A DNA stretch of 64,000 bases from Streptomyces radicis (GCF_003626575.1 NZ_RBDY01000015.1:94586-158585); one strand, 5' to 3'; shown: positions 25,315-33,705, counted from the first letter of the stretch. Numbers and translations: made by a program. The notes: generated by a model from the sequence alone, not told the origin.

Positions 25315-25722
25315 TCAGACGATGCCGGTCAGGCCCTCGATCGCCGCCGTGGCCCACTCCTGCGCCCCCACCGCCGTACCGGCCACCACCCCCGTCGCGA
25401 CGGGGGCGAGCACCCCCCTGAGCAGGGCGACCGCGCGGCGGAGCCTGCCCTCCTCAGGGGGGCCAGGGCGCGTGATGGCCGTGAGGACGTCCCGGGCGGC
25501 TGACTCGGCGTCCTCGCGGTCCCGATCGGCGAGGCCAGCCTGGGGCAGCTGCCTGAGCAGGTCCTCGATCCGCTCGGCGAGCGCCTCGAAGCCGGGCGCG
25601 ACCGCGCTGTTGTTCCGCTGATTCTGGGTGACCTCCCCGTTGTTCCAGGCCAACTGGGCCCCTGACACCTCGGCGTTGAACACCGGGCCCTGGGAGTGGT
25701 GCTCGTTCTGCGGGTCGTTCAT
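25315..25722 (-). CDS. Small protein with N-terminal GPVFNA motif and hydrophobic C-terminus
   Basis: 135 residues; the ATG overlaps the stop of the upstream beta-helix gene (ATGA). Residues 12-33 read QGPVFNAEVSGAQLAWNNG, followed by TQNQ. Almost the same segment ends the beta-helix protein. The middle is a charged helical region (ALAERIEDLLRQLPQAGLAD). The last 45 residues are hydrophobic and Gly/Ala-rich (VLAPVATGVVAGTAVGAQEW), which could insert in or disturb a membrane. I recognise no named family. The layout of short motif plus helical effector resembles bacterial amyloid-signalling partners, but that is inference. Confidence 0.7.
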   Translation of the reverse strand: MNDPQNEHHSQGPVFNAEVSGAQLAWNNGEVTQNQRNNSAVAPGFEALAERIEDLLRQLPQAGLADRDREDAESAARDVLTAITRPGPPEEGRLRRAVALLRGVLAPVATGVVAGTAVGAQEWATAAIEGLTGIV

Positions 25723-27422
25723 GTGGCGGAACCGTCCTCGTCGGTCTGTCGCTGGATGACGCTCGTGTTGTTCCACGCGAGCTGGGCGCTGTGCACCGCG
25801 GCGTTGAAGACCGGGCCGTTGAAGTGGTTGACGATCGTCGGCGGGCGCTCGTCCGGCTCGGCGCTCGGCACGACCCGCAGCGACGTGCGGAGCCCGACCA
25901 GGTCGACGCGCCCGTTGGCCTGCACGGCCACGCCCCGCGTCCCCGGCACCGAGCAGTCCACCAGCCGACCGCCGCACGCGTCGGCGAAGCGCGCCCCCGT
26001 GGCGGCGCAGTCCGCGAACTCGCTGTCCGCGACGTCGAGATAGGCGGAGTCCACCCCGCCGAGGCCGAACGCCTCCGAGCCGGTCACGGTGAGGTTCCTC
26101 GCGACCAGCCGCCCCTTGCCGTACGCGAGGGCGCCCCCGCTGCTGACCGCTCGCGCGGCGCAGTCGTGCAGGAACAGCTGCGCGTCCTCGGCCACGCCGA
26201 AGCCCAACGGCCCGCGCTCGGCCACCGCGCGCCTGAGCGTGACCCGGGCCTGGCCGAGGACCGACACCGCGGCGAGGTCGAAGCCGTGGAACGCCGCGTC
26301 GGTGACGTCGGCCGTGGTGCCCCCGCCGCCCCAGATGTCCAGGCCCGCGGAGCAGCGCTCCACGCGGACCCGCTCGAACACGGCCCTGGAGTCGCCGAAG
26401 ACGCGCAGCGCCGAACCCGTCAGATCGCGGATGTCCAGGCGGGTGAAGCGGCCCCTCGCGGCCTCGGTCACCGCGACGCCGACGTTTCCCCCGATGACGC
26501 GGCAGCCATGCACCTCGGGGGCCCCGCCCTTGGTCGAGAACACCGCGACGTTGCCCGCGCCCACGACCTCGCAGTCCTCGAACCTGCCGCGGCCCGCGGT
26601 CTGGACGTTGATCCCGGTGTCACGGCAGTCGGTGAACGAGCAGCCGCGCACGACCGGATCGGCCCCGCTCGCCACCGCGATCCCGTGCTCCGCGTCGGTG
26701 ACGCGCGTGCCGTCCACCGAGCCACGCGACTGGACGCTGAACATGATCGCCTCGGCGTGCACGGCGTCGATCCTGCCCCCGACCACGGTGAGCTCGGCCC
26801 GCGTGTCCGCCATCAGGGCGGCCTTCCCCGTGCCGGTCAGCTCGCACCCGGTGACCCGGGCCCGCGCGTCGCTGACCCGCACGCCATGGATCAGGCTGCC
26901 CCCGATCCAGCTGTCGCCGATCGAGACGTCGGCGCCCTCGATCACCGCGACGGCGTTGTCGGCGGCGTCGACGAACCGGCACCGTTCGACGACCCCTTCC
27001 GCCCCGGCGAAGAGGGTCCGGCCGTGCCTCACGACGCTGTCCCGCAGCGTCAGGCGGGTGCCGGGCCTGGCGTGCAGGCCGACGCCGTTGTGCGCCCGGA
27101 TCTCGGAGCGCTCCAGCGTGAGCGTCCCCGCGTGGCACCCGACGACGTCGGCGTCGCGGCCGATCAGCACCAGGCCGTCGATGTGCACCGACCCGAAGGC
27201 GTCGAGGACGGCGCCGCGCGGTCGGCTCACCACGACGGAGCCGGGGCCTCCGACCGCCACCAGCGCCACCTCGCCCCGGACCGTGAGCGCCTCCTCGTAA
27301 CGCCCGGGCGCGATCTCGACCGCCGCGGCCCCGCCCCGCGCGGCCGCGGCGGCGAGCGCGGAGGCGATGTCGCGATGGGCACGACGACCGCCGTGTGGCG
27401 CGACGACATACCTCGCGACCAT
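25719..27422 (-). CDS. Right-handed beta-helix protein with C-terminal GPVFNA motif
   Basis: 567 residues from the ATG at 27422, chosen for GGGGAGGG before it and the typical start VARYVVAPHGGRRAHRDIAS. The N-terminal 60 residues resemble the pectin-lyase-like entry (YEEALTVRGEVALVAVGG). Then come about 20 short turns with V/I, G and C spacing (RCRFVDAADNAVAVIEG, GCSFTDCRDTGINVQTAGRG), typical of a parallel beta-helix. There is no signal peptide, so it is probably cytoplasmic. After a Pro linker the C-terminus reads NHFNGPVFNAAVHSAQLAWN, then N and VIQRQ, matching the small protein encoded downstream. In related actinomycete proteins the helix is often joined to ATPase domains, which are absent here. 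Confidence 0.82.
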   Translation of the reverse strand: MVARYVVAPHGGRRAHRDIASALAAAAARGGAAAVEIAPGRYEEALTVRGEVALVAVGGPGSVVVSRPRGAVLDAFGSVHIDGLVLIGRDADVVGCHAGTLTLERSEIRAHNGVGLHARPGTRLTLRDSVVRHGRTLFAGAEGVVERCRFVDAADNAVAVIEGADVSIGDSWIGGSLIHGVRVSDARARVTGCELTGTGKAALMADTRAELTVVGGRIDAVHAEAIMFSVQSRGSVDGTRVTDAEHGIAVASGADPVVRGCSFTDCRDTGINVQTAGRGRFEDCEVVGAGNVAVFSTKGGAPEVHGCRVIGGNVGVAVTEAARGRFTRLDIRDLTGSALRVFGDSRAVFERVRVERCSAGLDIWGGGGTTADVTDAAFHGFDLAAVSVLGQARVTLRRAVAERGPLGFGVAEDAQLFLHDCAARAVSSGGALAYGKGRLVARNLTVTGSEAFGLGGVDSAYLDVADSEFADCAATGARFADACGGRLVDCSVPGTRGVAVQANGRVDLVGLRTSLRVVPSAEPDERPPTIVNHFNGPVFNAAVHSAQLAWNNTSVIQRQTDEDGSAT

Positions 27423-27511
27423 GCCCACGCCCTCCCCCCACCGCTCACGCGGAGCCATCTGCCGATGCTACCCAAGGAGTTCGGGGAGGGCCGCCCCCCG
27501 CGCCCCCGCGA

Positions 27512-27789
27512 CTATTCCTCGACGAGGTGTCGTTCGACGTCGGCAACGGCTCGAAGACCGCGCTCATCGGCGCCAACGGGGCGGGCAAGAGCACCCTGCC
27601 GCGCCTGGTGAGGGGCGAGGAGCGGCCGCACGGTGGCAGGGTCACCGTGGACGGCGAGCTCGGCGTGATGCCGCGGTTCATCGGCCGCGCCAAGGGCGGC
27701 ACCACGGTGCACGAGCCGCTGGTCGATGAGCCCGCCGCGCTCTCCGTGCGCCCCGGTGGCCCGCCGTGGCAGCGCGCCGACATTCCGCT
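27512..27789 (+). pseudogene. Remnant of an ABC-F type ATPase gene
   Basis: The plus strand reads LFLDEVSFDVGNGSKTALIG, ANGAGKST (Walker A), EERPHGGRVTVDGELGVMPR and TTVHEPLVDEPAALSV. This is the first ATP-binding domain of an ABC-F protein, broken after about 90 residues and lacking start, signature, Walker B and second domain. It sits between the two minus-strand operons and runs into the end of the SsuD-like gene. Confidence 0.7.
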
Positions 27790-27807
27790 CCCGCACGCGC
27801 GGGGGGA

Positions 27808-28887
27808 TCAGCGGCGCGGCGCCGCGCCGAGCGCGGGCAGGATCGTCTCCCCGACGCGGTACGCCTCCTCGAGCAGGGGGTTCCCCGAGAGGATGAACGT
27901 GTCGACCCCCAGATCCTCGTACTCCTTCAGCCGCTCGACGACCTGGGCGGTCGAGCCGACGACCGCGGTGCCAGGACCCGGCCTGAAGAGACTCATGCCG
28001 GGCCAGAGGTTCGGGTGCCGCTCCAGCTCGCGGGCCCGCGCCGGGACCCGGCCGCCGTGCTGCCTGAACTGCCGCTGCCAGCCGACCCCGTCCTCGCCCG
28101 CCCGGTCCCCGAGCTGGCGGGCGTAGGTGGCCTCGCTCGTCACGTCGAGCAGCCGGTCGGCGACCGCCCACGCCTCGTCCTCCGAGTCCCTGACGATCAG
28201 GTGCACGCGCAGCCCGAAGCGCAGGGTCCTGCCGTGCGCGGCGGCCGCCTTCCGCACCCGGTCGAGCTTCTCGGCGAGCTGCGCGGGCGGCTCGGCCCAC
28301 GTGAGGTAGACGTCCATGTGCTCGGCCGCCACCTCGATCCCCGGCGGCGACGAGCCGCCGAACCACAGCGGCACATGCGGGGTCTGCACCGGCCCCAGGT
28401 CGCCGAACGAGGCGCCCGCGCCGGTCAGTTCGTAGAAGCGCCCCCGGTGGTCGAAGACCTCGCCCGCGGTCAGCCGTTTCACGATCGACCAGTACTCCGC
28501 GCTCAACGCGTACCGCTCGTCGTGCTCGACGTTCAGCCCGTACTCGCGCAGGGCCCTGGTGGAGCCGTTGACGACGTTGAAGCGCAGCCGACCGCCGAAG
28601 AGGGTGTCGAACGTGAGCGCCATCTTCGCCAGCAGCGTCGGGGAGATCAGCCCGGGGTGGACCGCGAGCAGGGGGTGGAAGCGCTCGCTCGTCGAGGCGG
28701 CCAGGGCGCTGCCGAGCGGCCAGACGTCGTGCAGGTCGGTCGCCAGCAGCGCGCCGCTGAAGCCGAGGCTGTCCACCGCCCCGGCGAGCCGCCGCAGATA
28801 GCGCGCGTCCACGGGGCGGCGCCCCTCGGGCTCCCAGGGGTAGGCGCCCTCGCGCGGAATGATGTACCAGAGGACTTCGGAGGCCAT
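27808..28887 (-). CDS. ssuD: SsuD-like alkanesulfonate monooxygenase
   Basis: 359 residues, last gene of the second organosulfur operon. LLM-family features: VLWYIIPREGAYPWEPEGRR, FSGALLATDLHDVWPLGSAL, LLAVHPGLISPTLLAKMALT, RLRFNVVNGSTRALREYG, VPLWFGGSSPPGIEVAAEHM. SsuD uses FMNH2 and oxygen to split alkanesulfonates into aldehyde and sulfite. Length is slightly below E. coli SsuD (381). The usual partner flavin reductase SsuE is not in the operon. Substrate range is unknown. Confidence 0.88.
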   Translation of the reverse strand: MASEVLWYIIPREGAYPWEPEGRRPVDARYLRRLAGAVDSLGFSGALLATDLHDVWPLGSALAASTSERFHPLLAVHPGLISPTLLAKMALTFDTLFGGRLRFNVVNGSTRALREYGLNVEHDERYALSAEYWSIVKRLTAGEVFDHRGRFYELTGAGASFGDLGPVQTPHVPLWFGGSSPPGIEVAAEHMDVYLTWAEPPAQLAEKLDRVRKAAAAHGRTLRFGLRVHLIVRDSEDEAWAVADRLLDVTSEATYARQLGDRAGEDGVGWQRQFRQHGGRVPARARELERHPNLWPGMSLFRPGPGTAVVGSTAQVVERLKEYEDLGVDTFILSGNPLLEEAYRVGETILPALGAAPRR

Positions 28888-28898
28888 GGCGTTCTCCC

Positions 28899-29762
28899 TC
28901 AGGGGCGGCGGGCGACGGCGTCGGCGACCCGCACCGGGGTGTCGATGAAGCCGACGCGGGCGAAGACGTCGGCGGCCTGCTGCTGTTCGGCGATGAAGTC
29001 GTCGCCCACGCCCTCGATGCGCCAGGGCAGGGAGCGCAGCGCCGTCTCCCAGTCGTCCACGTCGCCGCCCTGGTGGTCGGCGGCGATGGCGGCGGCCTCG
29101 CGCGGGTGCGCCTCGGCCCAGGCGTCCGCGCGGCGCAGGGCGCGCAGCAGCGCCTCGACCACATCGGGCCGCTCCTCGGCCAGCGCCCTGCGGGTGAAGA
29201 ACACCGAGCGGTCGGTGATGACGTCGCCGGTGGGGACCAGGACGCGGAGGCCGCCGCCGCGCAGGGCGGCGGCCAGCCGCGGGCCCTGGGCCACCCAGGC
29301 GGCGATCGCCCCTGACCGCAGGAGCTTCTCGCTGTCCTCGCCGCCGCGTTCGGCGACGATGTCGGTGGCGTAGGAGAGGCCGTGGTCGTCGAGCGCCTTG
29401 GCGACCAGGTGCGTCTGCCAGGAGCCGATCGCCAGGTGCACGGTGCCGCCCGCGAGGTCGGCGACGCTCCGCGCGGGGCTGTCATCGGCGACGAGCAGGG
29501 CGCCGTGGTCGGGGCGCGGGGCGGAGACGGCCGCGTAGACGAGGTCGTGCCCGGCCGCCTGGGCGGTGATCGGCGGGGTCGATCCGGTGCCGCCGAGGTC
29601 GATGACGCCGTCCGTCAGCAGCCGCCCGGTGCGCACGCCGTTCTCGTAGGGGTGGAACGCCACGGTCTCGCCCACGGCGGCCAGCTCGTCCGCCGCGTGG
29701 TCGAGGCGGGAGAGGTAGTAGAGGGTGGGGTTGCTGTCGTGGACGCCGATGGTGACGGTCAT
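28899..29762 (-). CDS. Substrate-binding-fold protein without signal peptide
   Basis: 287 residues. The start MTVTIGVHDSNPTLYYLSRL has no export signal or lipobox. Yet the body is that of a sulfonate/nitrate binding protein: GRLLTDGVIDLGGTGSTPPI, SVADLAGGTVHLAIGSWQTH, DVVEALLRALRRADAWAEAH. It sits between the ATPase and monooxygenase genes, with gaps of 5 and 11 bases. A cytoplasmic protein of this fold could be an enzyme related to DszB, but the catalytic Cys of DszB is absent. It could also be a chaperone-like carrier of substrate. Role uncertain. Confidence 0.75.
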   Translation of the reverse strand: MTVTIGVHDSNPTLYYLSRLDHAADELAAVGETVAFHPYENGVRTGRLLTDGVIDLGGTGSTPPITAQAAGHDLVYAAVSAPRPDHGALLVADDSPARSVADLAGGTVHLAIGSWQTHLVAKALDDHGLSYATDIVAERGGEDSEKLLRSGAIAAWVAQGPRLAAALRGGGLRVLVPTGDVITDRSVFFTRRALAEERPDVVEALLRALRRADAWAEAHPREAAAIAADHQGGDVDDWETALRSLPWRIEGVGDDFIAEQQQAADVFARVGFIDTPVRVADAVARRP

Positions 29763-29767
29763 TCAGA

Positions 29768-30499
29768 TCACTCTTCCTTGGCGAATTCCTGGGCGAGTTC
29801 CTGGGTGAACGCGGGGACTCCGAGGTCGGCGAGCAGGCGGCGGCGCAGGGCCGCGAACGCGGGGTCGCCGGGGTCGCGGGGCCTGGGGACGTCGACGGGC
29901 TCGTCGGTGACGAGCCGCCCTCCGCGCAGGACGCAGACGCGGTCCGCGAGGCGCACCGCCTCGTCGACGTCGTGGGTGACCAGCAGGACGGCGGGGCGGT
30001 GGGCCCGGCACAGCTCGTTCACCAGGTCCTGCATGCGCAGCCGGGTGAGCGCGTCGAGCGCGGCGAACGGCTCGTCGAGCAGCAGCAGTTCGGGCTCGCG
30101 CACCAGGGCGCGGGCGAGCGCCACCCGCTGCGCCTCGCCGCCCGAGAGGGTGGTGGGCCACGCGCGGGCGTGGTTCTCGAGGCCGACCTCGGCGAGCGCC
30201 CTGCGCCCGCGCTCGGCCAGGCCCCTGGGGAGCGCGACGGTCACGTTGGCCAGGACCCGCTTGGAGGGGACGAGCCGTGGCTCCTGGAAGACGGTGGTGC
30301 GCGCCCTGGGCACCAGGATCTCGCCCGCGTCCGCCTCGTCGAGCGCGCCCAGGATCCGCAGCAGCGTCGTCTTGCCGCTGCCGCTCGCGCCGAGCAGCGC
30401 CACGAACTCGCCCGCGCCGATGGTGAGGTCGAGCCCGTCGAGCACGGCCCGTCCGGCGAACGCCCTGCGCAGGCCGCGAACATGTACGGCGACGCTCAT
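29768..30499 (-). CDS. ssuB: Sulfonate-type ABC transporter ATPase (second operon)
   Basis: 243 residues. Walker A GASGSGKTTLL, Q-loop VFQEPRLVPS, signature LSGGEAQRVALARAL, Walker B LLLLDEPFAALD, H-loop LLVTHDVDEA. A four-base overlap couples it to the permease gene. It belongs to the SsuB/TauB group. Confidence 0.92.
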   Translation of the reverse strand: MSVAVHVRGLRRAFAGRAVLDGLDLTIGAGEFVALLGASGSGKTTLLRILGALDEADAGEILVPRARTTVFQEPRLVPSKRVLANVTVALPRGLAERGRRALAEVGLENHARAWPTTLSGGEAQRVALARALVREPELLLLDEPFAALDALTRLRMQDLVNELCRAHRPAVLLVTHDVDEAVRLADRVCVLRGGRLVTDEPVDVPRPRDPGDPAFAALRRRLLADLGVPAFTQELAQEFAKEE

Positions 30500-31353
30500 C
30501 GGGCCGCCCCCCGCCACGGCATCAGCAGCCGTTCGAGCACGCGCACGATCACGTCGGCGCACAGCCCGAGCAGCCCGTACACCAGGATGCAGACGGCCAG
30601 GATGTCGGTGCGGGCGAAGTTGCCCGCCTGCACCATCAGATAGCCGATCCCCGCGGTCGTGTTGATCTCCTCGGCGGCGATCAGGGCGATCACGCTGAGG
30701 GTCATCGACAGCCTGAGCCCGGCGAGCAGCGAGGGCAGCGCCCCCGGCAGGACCACCTCGCGCACGAGGGCGAGCCTGCCCATGCCGAAGCTGCGCATGG
30801 CCTCGACCAGCTTGGGGTCGACGCTGCGGACGCCGCTCGATGTCGAGACATACATGGGGAACGTGGTCGCCACGGCGATCAGCAGGATCTTCGCGATCTC
30901 GTTGATCCCGAACCACACCATGAACAGCGGCACCAGGGCCAGGAACGGGATGGTGCGCAGGATCTGGAGCGAGGAGTCGAGCAGCTCGTCGCCGAGCCGG
31001 GTGAACCCCGTGATGACGCCCAGGGTCAGCCCCGCGGTCAGGCCGATCAGCAGCCCGGTGCCCGAGCGGGTCAGCGAGGTGGCGAGCGCCTCGGGGAGCT
31101 GGCCGTCGCCCCACAGCTCGACGACGGCCCCGGCCACGGCGCCCGGCGAGGCCAGCACATCGGGGGTGAGCACGCCCGTGGCCGAGGCCGCCCACCACAG
31201 CGTGACCAGGACCAGAGGGCCGACCGCGCGCACGGTCGTCGCGTACCAGTGCGGGCGGGGGCGCCTGACGTGGGCGTGCGGCGTCACCAGGCGGCTCTCG
31301 CCGCCCGCCCGTTCGGCGGCCCGCACGTCGGGCACGTCCTCGGTCGCCGTCAT
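30496..31353 (-). CDS. ssuC: Sulfonate-type ABC transporter permease (second operon)
   Basis: 285 residues. Membrane segments include VGPLVLVTLWWAASATGVL, GTGLLIGLTAGLTLGVITG and FLALVPLFMVWFGINEIAK. The EAA-like loop is LVEAMRSFGMGRLALVREVV. Starts and stops overlap both neighbours by four bases. Confidence 0.92.
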   Translation of the reverse strand: MTATEDVPDVRAAERAGGESRLVTPHAHVRRPRPHWYATTVRAVGPLVLVTLWWAASATGVLTPDVLASPGAVAGAVVELWGDGQLPEALATSLTRSGTGLLIGLTAGLTLGVITGFTRLGDELLDSSLQILRTIPFLALVPLFMVWFGINEIAKILLIAVATTFPMYVSTSSGVRSVDPKLVEAMRSFGMGRLALVREVVLPGALPSLLAGLRLSMTLSVIALIAAEEINTTAGIGYLMVQAGNFARTDILAVCILVYGLLGLCADVIVRVLERLLMPWRGAAR

Positions 31354-32351
31354 CGCAGCGTCGTCACGTCGAGCACGTGCGCGGCGACGTCCACCTCGTC
31401 ACGGGTCACTCCGTGCTCGGCGTAGAAGCGCGCCACGTCCTGGAACCGCTCGATGTCCGCGTCGGTGATCGCCTCGACGGTGCTGCCCTGGGCGGTGAAC
31501 TCCGCCTGCACGCGCAGCGCGTCGCCGGTGAGGGCCTGGGGGCCGACGTCGGTGTTGACGTTCAGGAACGCCTCGGGGTCCTCGCGCTGCCGCGCGCTGG
31601 CCTCGCGCAGGTACGCGTAGAGGGCGTGCACCACGTCGGGGTGCTCATCGGCGAACTCCGTCCTGACGGCGGTGAGGCTGTAGTTGTCGGACGCGATGTC
31701 CTCGCCGTCCACCAGGAAGTGGGCCTCGCCGCCGCCGATCTCGGCCACGGAGTACGCCGCCCACACCGCCCAGGCGTCCACCTGGCCCGCGTTGAAGACG
31801 GCGCCTGTCTGGTCGGGGCGCAGGTAGACCCGCTCGACCAGCCCGGGGTCGATGCCCTCCTGTTCCAGGGCCTTGAGCAGCAGGTACTCGCCGGTGCCGC
31901 CCTCGTTGACGGCGACCTTCCGGCCGACGAGGTCGTCGATGGACTCGATGCCCGAGCCGTCCCTGACGAGGATCCCCTCGCCCGCGGGGTCGGGCGCGGT
32001 GGCGGTGAAGAACGAGAACCTGGGGTTCTGGGACAGCGCGGTGATGCCGGAGGTGATGGAACCGGTCGCGATGTCGAGCTGGTCGGCGTTGAGGGACTGG
32101 GCGGCGGGCGCGAACGGCCCCGCGCTGCCCGTCCAGGCGACCTCGGCGCCCACCTCGGCGAGGGCGCGTTCGAGCGAGCCGTCCTTCTTGCCGAGGGCGA
32201 GGACACCGGAGTTGCCGGGGTCGGGGATGCGGACGGTGACCGTCGAGGCGTCGCCATCGCCGGTGTCCGCCTGGGAGTCCCCGCAGCCGGCGAGGGCCGC
32301 GAGCGCGGCGGCGGAGGCGAGTGCGGCGAGGGCGGATCTGCGGATGCGCAT
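31350..32351 (-). CDS. ssuA: Sulfonate ABC substrate-binding lipoprotein (second operon)
   Basis: 333 residues from the ATG at 32351. Lipoprotein signal RIRRSALAALASAAALAALA followed by G and the lipid-anchored Cys. The body has SLNADQLDIATGSITSGITA, SIDDLVGRKVAVNEGGTG and FNAGQVDAWAVWAAYSVAEI, as in SsuA. It lies 8 bases downstream of the DszB-like gene and overlaps the permease gene, so one transcript covers all. Confidence 0.9.
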   Translation of the reverse strand: MRIRRSALAALASAAALAALAGCGDSQADTGDGDASTVTVRIPDPGNSGVLALGKKDGSLERALAEVGAEVAWTGSAGPFAPAAQSLNADQLDIATGSITSGITALSQNPRFSFFTATAPDPAGEGILVRDGSGIESIDDLVGRKVAVNEGGTGEYLLLKALEQEGIDPGLVERVYLRPDQTGAVFNAGQVDAWAVWAAYSVAEIGGGEAHFLVDGEDIASDNYSLTAVRTEFADEHPDVVHALYAYLREASARQREDPEAFLNVNTDVGPQALTGDALRVQAEFTAQGSTVEAITDADIERFQDVARFYAEHGVTRDEVDVAAHVLDVTTLR

Positions 32352-32359
32352 GGTGGGTC

Positions 32360-33391
32360 CTACGGGTCCTGGGAGGGGCGGGAGGGTGAGGTCGGGCGGT
32401 GTCGGCGGGCCGCCCTGAGCAGGGGTTCGGGCGCGGCCCACGCCCGCACGTCGACGCGTTCGGGCAGGAAGCCGTGGCCGTACAGGGACTCGGCCTGGCG
32501 GGCCAGCGACTCGAGCCGGTCCTCGGACAGATCGGGGTGGAGCGAACGGTGGGAGTCGGCCCGGTAGGCGCCGCGGACCCCCTCGGGGCCCGCGCCGGTC
32601 TCGGCGCCGAGGATGCGCGCCACGTCGTCTGGCCGGTCCGCCGCCCAGTCCGCGGCGCGCACCAGCACCGCGAGGAAGCGGTCCACCAGGGCGGGGTGCT
32701 CGTCGAGCAGCCGCTGGTGCACGGTGATGGGGCGCGGGGTGCCGTTGTTCACGCGGTGGGCGCGGTCGGGCAGCTCGTCGAGCTCCACGGCCACCTCGGC
32801 GCCGACGCGCGTCGCGGCCTCCACGGCCACGGCGCCCTTGACATACACGGCGTCCACGTCGCCCCGGCCGAGGGCGGCCAGCTCGGCCGCCCACTGCCCG
32901 TCCGAGCCCCCGGCGTCCACCTCGACCAGGGCCGCGTCATCGAGTGCCGCGCCCGCGGAGGCGAGCGCCCCCTCGAAGCCGCGCAGGGCCATGGCCCGCC
33001 AGAAGTCGATGGGCAGGCCGTGCCGTGGCACGGCGAGGCGGCGCCCGCGCAGCGCCGCCGCGCCCCGGATCCCCGACCCCGGGGCCACCAGGATCACCTG
33101 GCGCTCCTCGATCCAGGTGAGCCCGATCAGCCGGGTCGGCTCCCCGCGCGAACGGGCCCACAGCGCGGGCACGTTGCCGCCCTCCCTGAACAGGGCGGCC
33201 TCGGCGTGGGTGTAGTGGGTGCTGCGCGGCACCGCGTCGGCGTCGGTCGCCGCGTCCTGGAGGGAGCGGACCGCGATGCCGTCGGGCGCGAACTCGTCGG
33301 ACAGCCACCGGCGGTCGGCGGCGATCCCGGTCGCCGTGGGCACCGGACAGCGGGTGTACCACAGGACCGTGGGCAGGGCTGGGTGTGTCAT
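32360..33391 (-). CDS. DszB-like sulfinate desulfinase
   Basis: 343 residues. DszB (2'-hydroxybiphenyl-2-sulfinate desulfinase) has a binding-protein fold and a catalytic Cys in a YxxCPVP segment. Here VLWYTRCPVPTATGIAADRR places Cys15 in the same context. The second active-site stretch, STHYTHAEAALFREGGNVPA, keeps the His and the Arg-x-x-Gly pattern of DszB (R..GG..P). There is no signal peptide, which fits a cytoplasmic enzyme. It would hydrolyse a C-S bond to release sulfite. It is the first full gene of the operon, after a leader peptide. A non-catalytic binding protein is the alternative. Confidence 0.72.
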   Translation of the reverse strand: MTHPALPTVLWYTRCPVPTATGIAADRRWLSDEFAPDGIAVRSLQDAATDADAVPRSTHYTHAEAALFREGGNVPALWARSRGEPTRLIGLTWIEERQVILVAPGSGIRGAAALRGRRLAVPRHGLPIDFWRAMALRGFEGALASAGAALDDAALVEVDAGGSDGQWAAELAALGRGDVDAVYVKGAVAVEAATRVGAEVAVELDELPDRAHRVNNGTPRPITVHQRLLDEHPALVDRFLAVLVRAADWAADRPDDVARILGAETGAGPEGVRGAYRADSHRSLHPDLSEDRLESLARQAESLYGHGFLPERVDVRAWAAPEPLLRAARRHRPTSPSRPSQDP

Positions 33392-33506
33392 GGACTCTTC
33401 CCTGAAGGAGCTGGGGCCCCTCGGCGGCGCGGCGGCGGACGCGGCGGCGCCCCGCACCGCGAGGGCATGGGCCGTAAGGGCCGTCGGGGGAGTGTGCGTG
33501 GAGTGG

Positions 33507-33523
33507 CCCCGCGCGTCGCGGGG
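33507..33523 (-). terminator. Possible attenuator hairpin after the leader peptide
   Basis: CCCCGCG-ACG-CGCGGGG on the minus strand forms a perfect 7-bp stem beginning 7 bases after the leader peptide stop. The position fits attenuation before the DszB-like gene 115 bases downstream. There is no T-tract. Confidence 0.5.
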
Positions 33524-33529
33524 GTGGGC

Positions 33530-33616
33530 TCAGCGACAGACAGCGCTGGAGACGCGCCCCAGGTCGACATGGCGGCGGGCCGTGAGCGGGCACGGGACAA
33601 CGGTGGCGTGACGCAT
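33530..33616 (-). CDS. Cysteine-type leader peptide of the second organosulfur operon
   Basis: 28 residues with a purine-rich GGGAAGGGAGCGG site upstream. It contains Cys at position 9 and ends TARRHVDLGRVSSAVCR. The RRHVDL...C pattern marks the actinomycete leader peptides linked to cysteine-responsive control of sulfur genes. The same pattern precedes the other organosulfur operon at 8646-8726. The long gap to the DszB-like start, with a hairpin, supports a regulatory role. Confidence 0.85.
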   Translation of the reverse strand: MRHATVVPCPLTARRHVDLGRVSSAVCR

Positions 33617-33705
33617 CGTTCCGCTCCCTTCCCCGGCTCCCGCCGCACGCGCTCCGGCGGCTGTCCCGGAGCCTGGCACAGCCGGGAACGGCCAGGCAAG
33701 GAACG

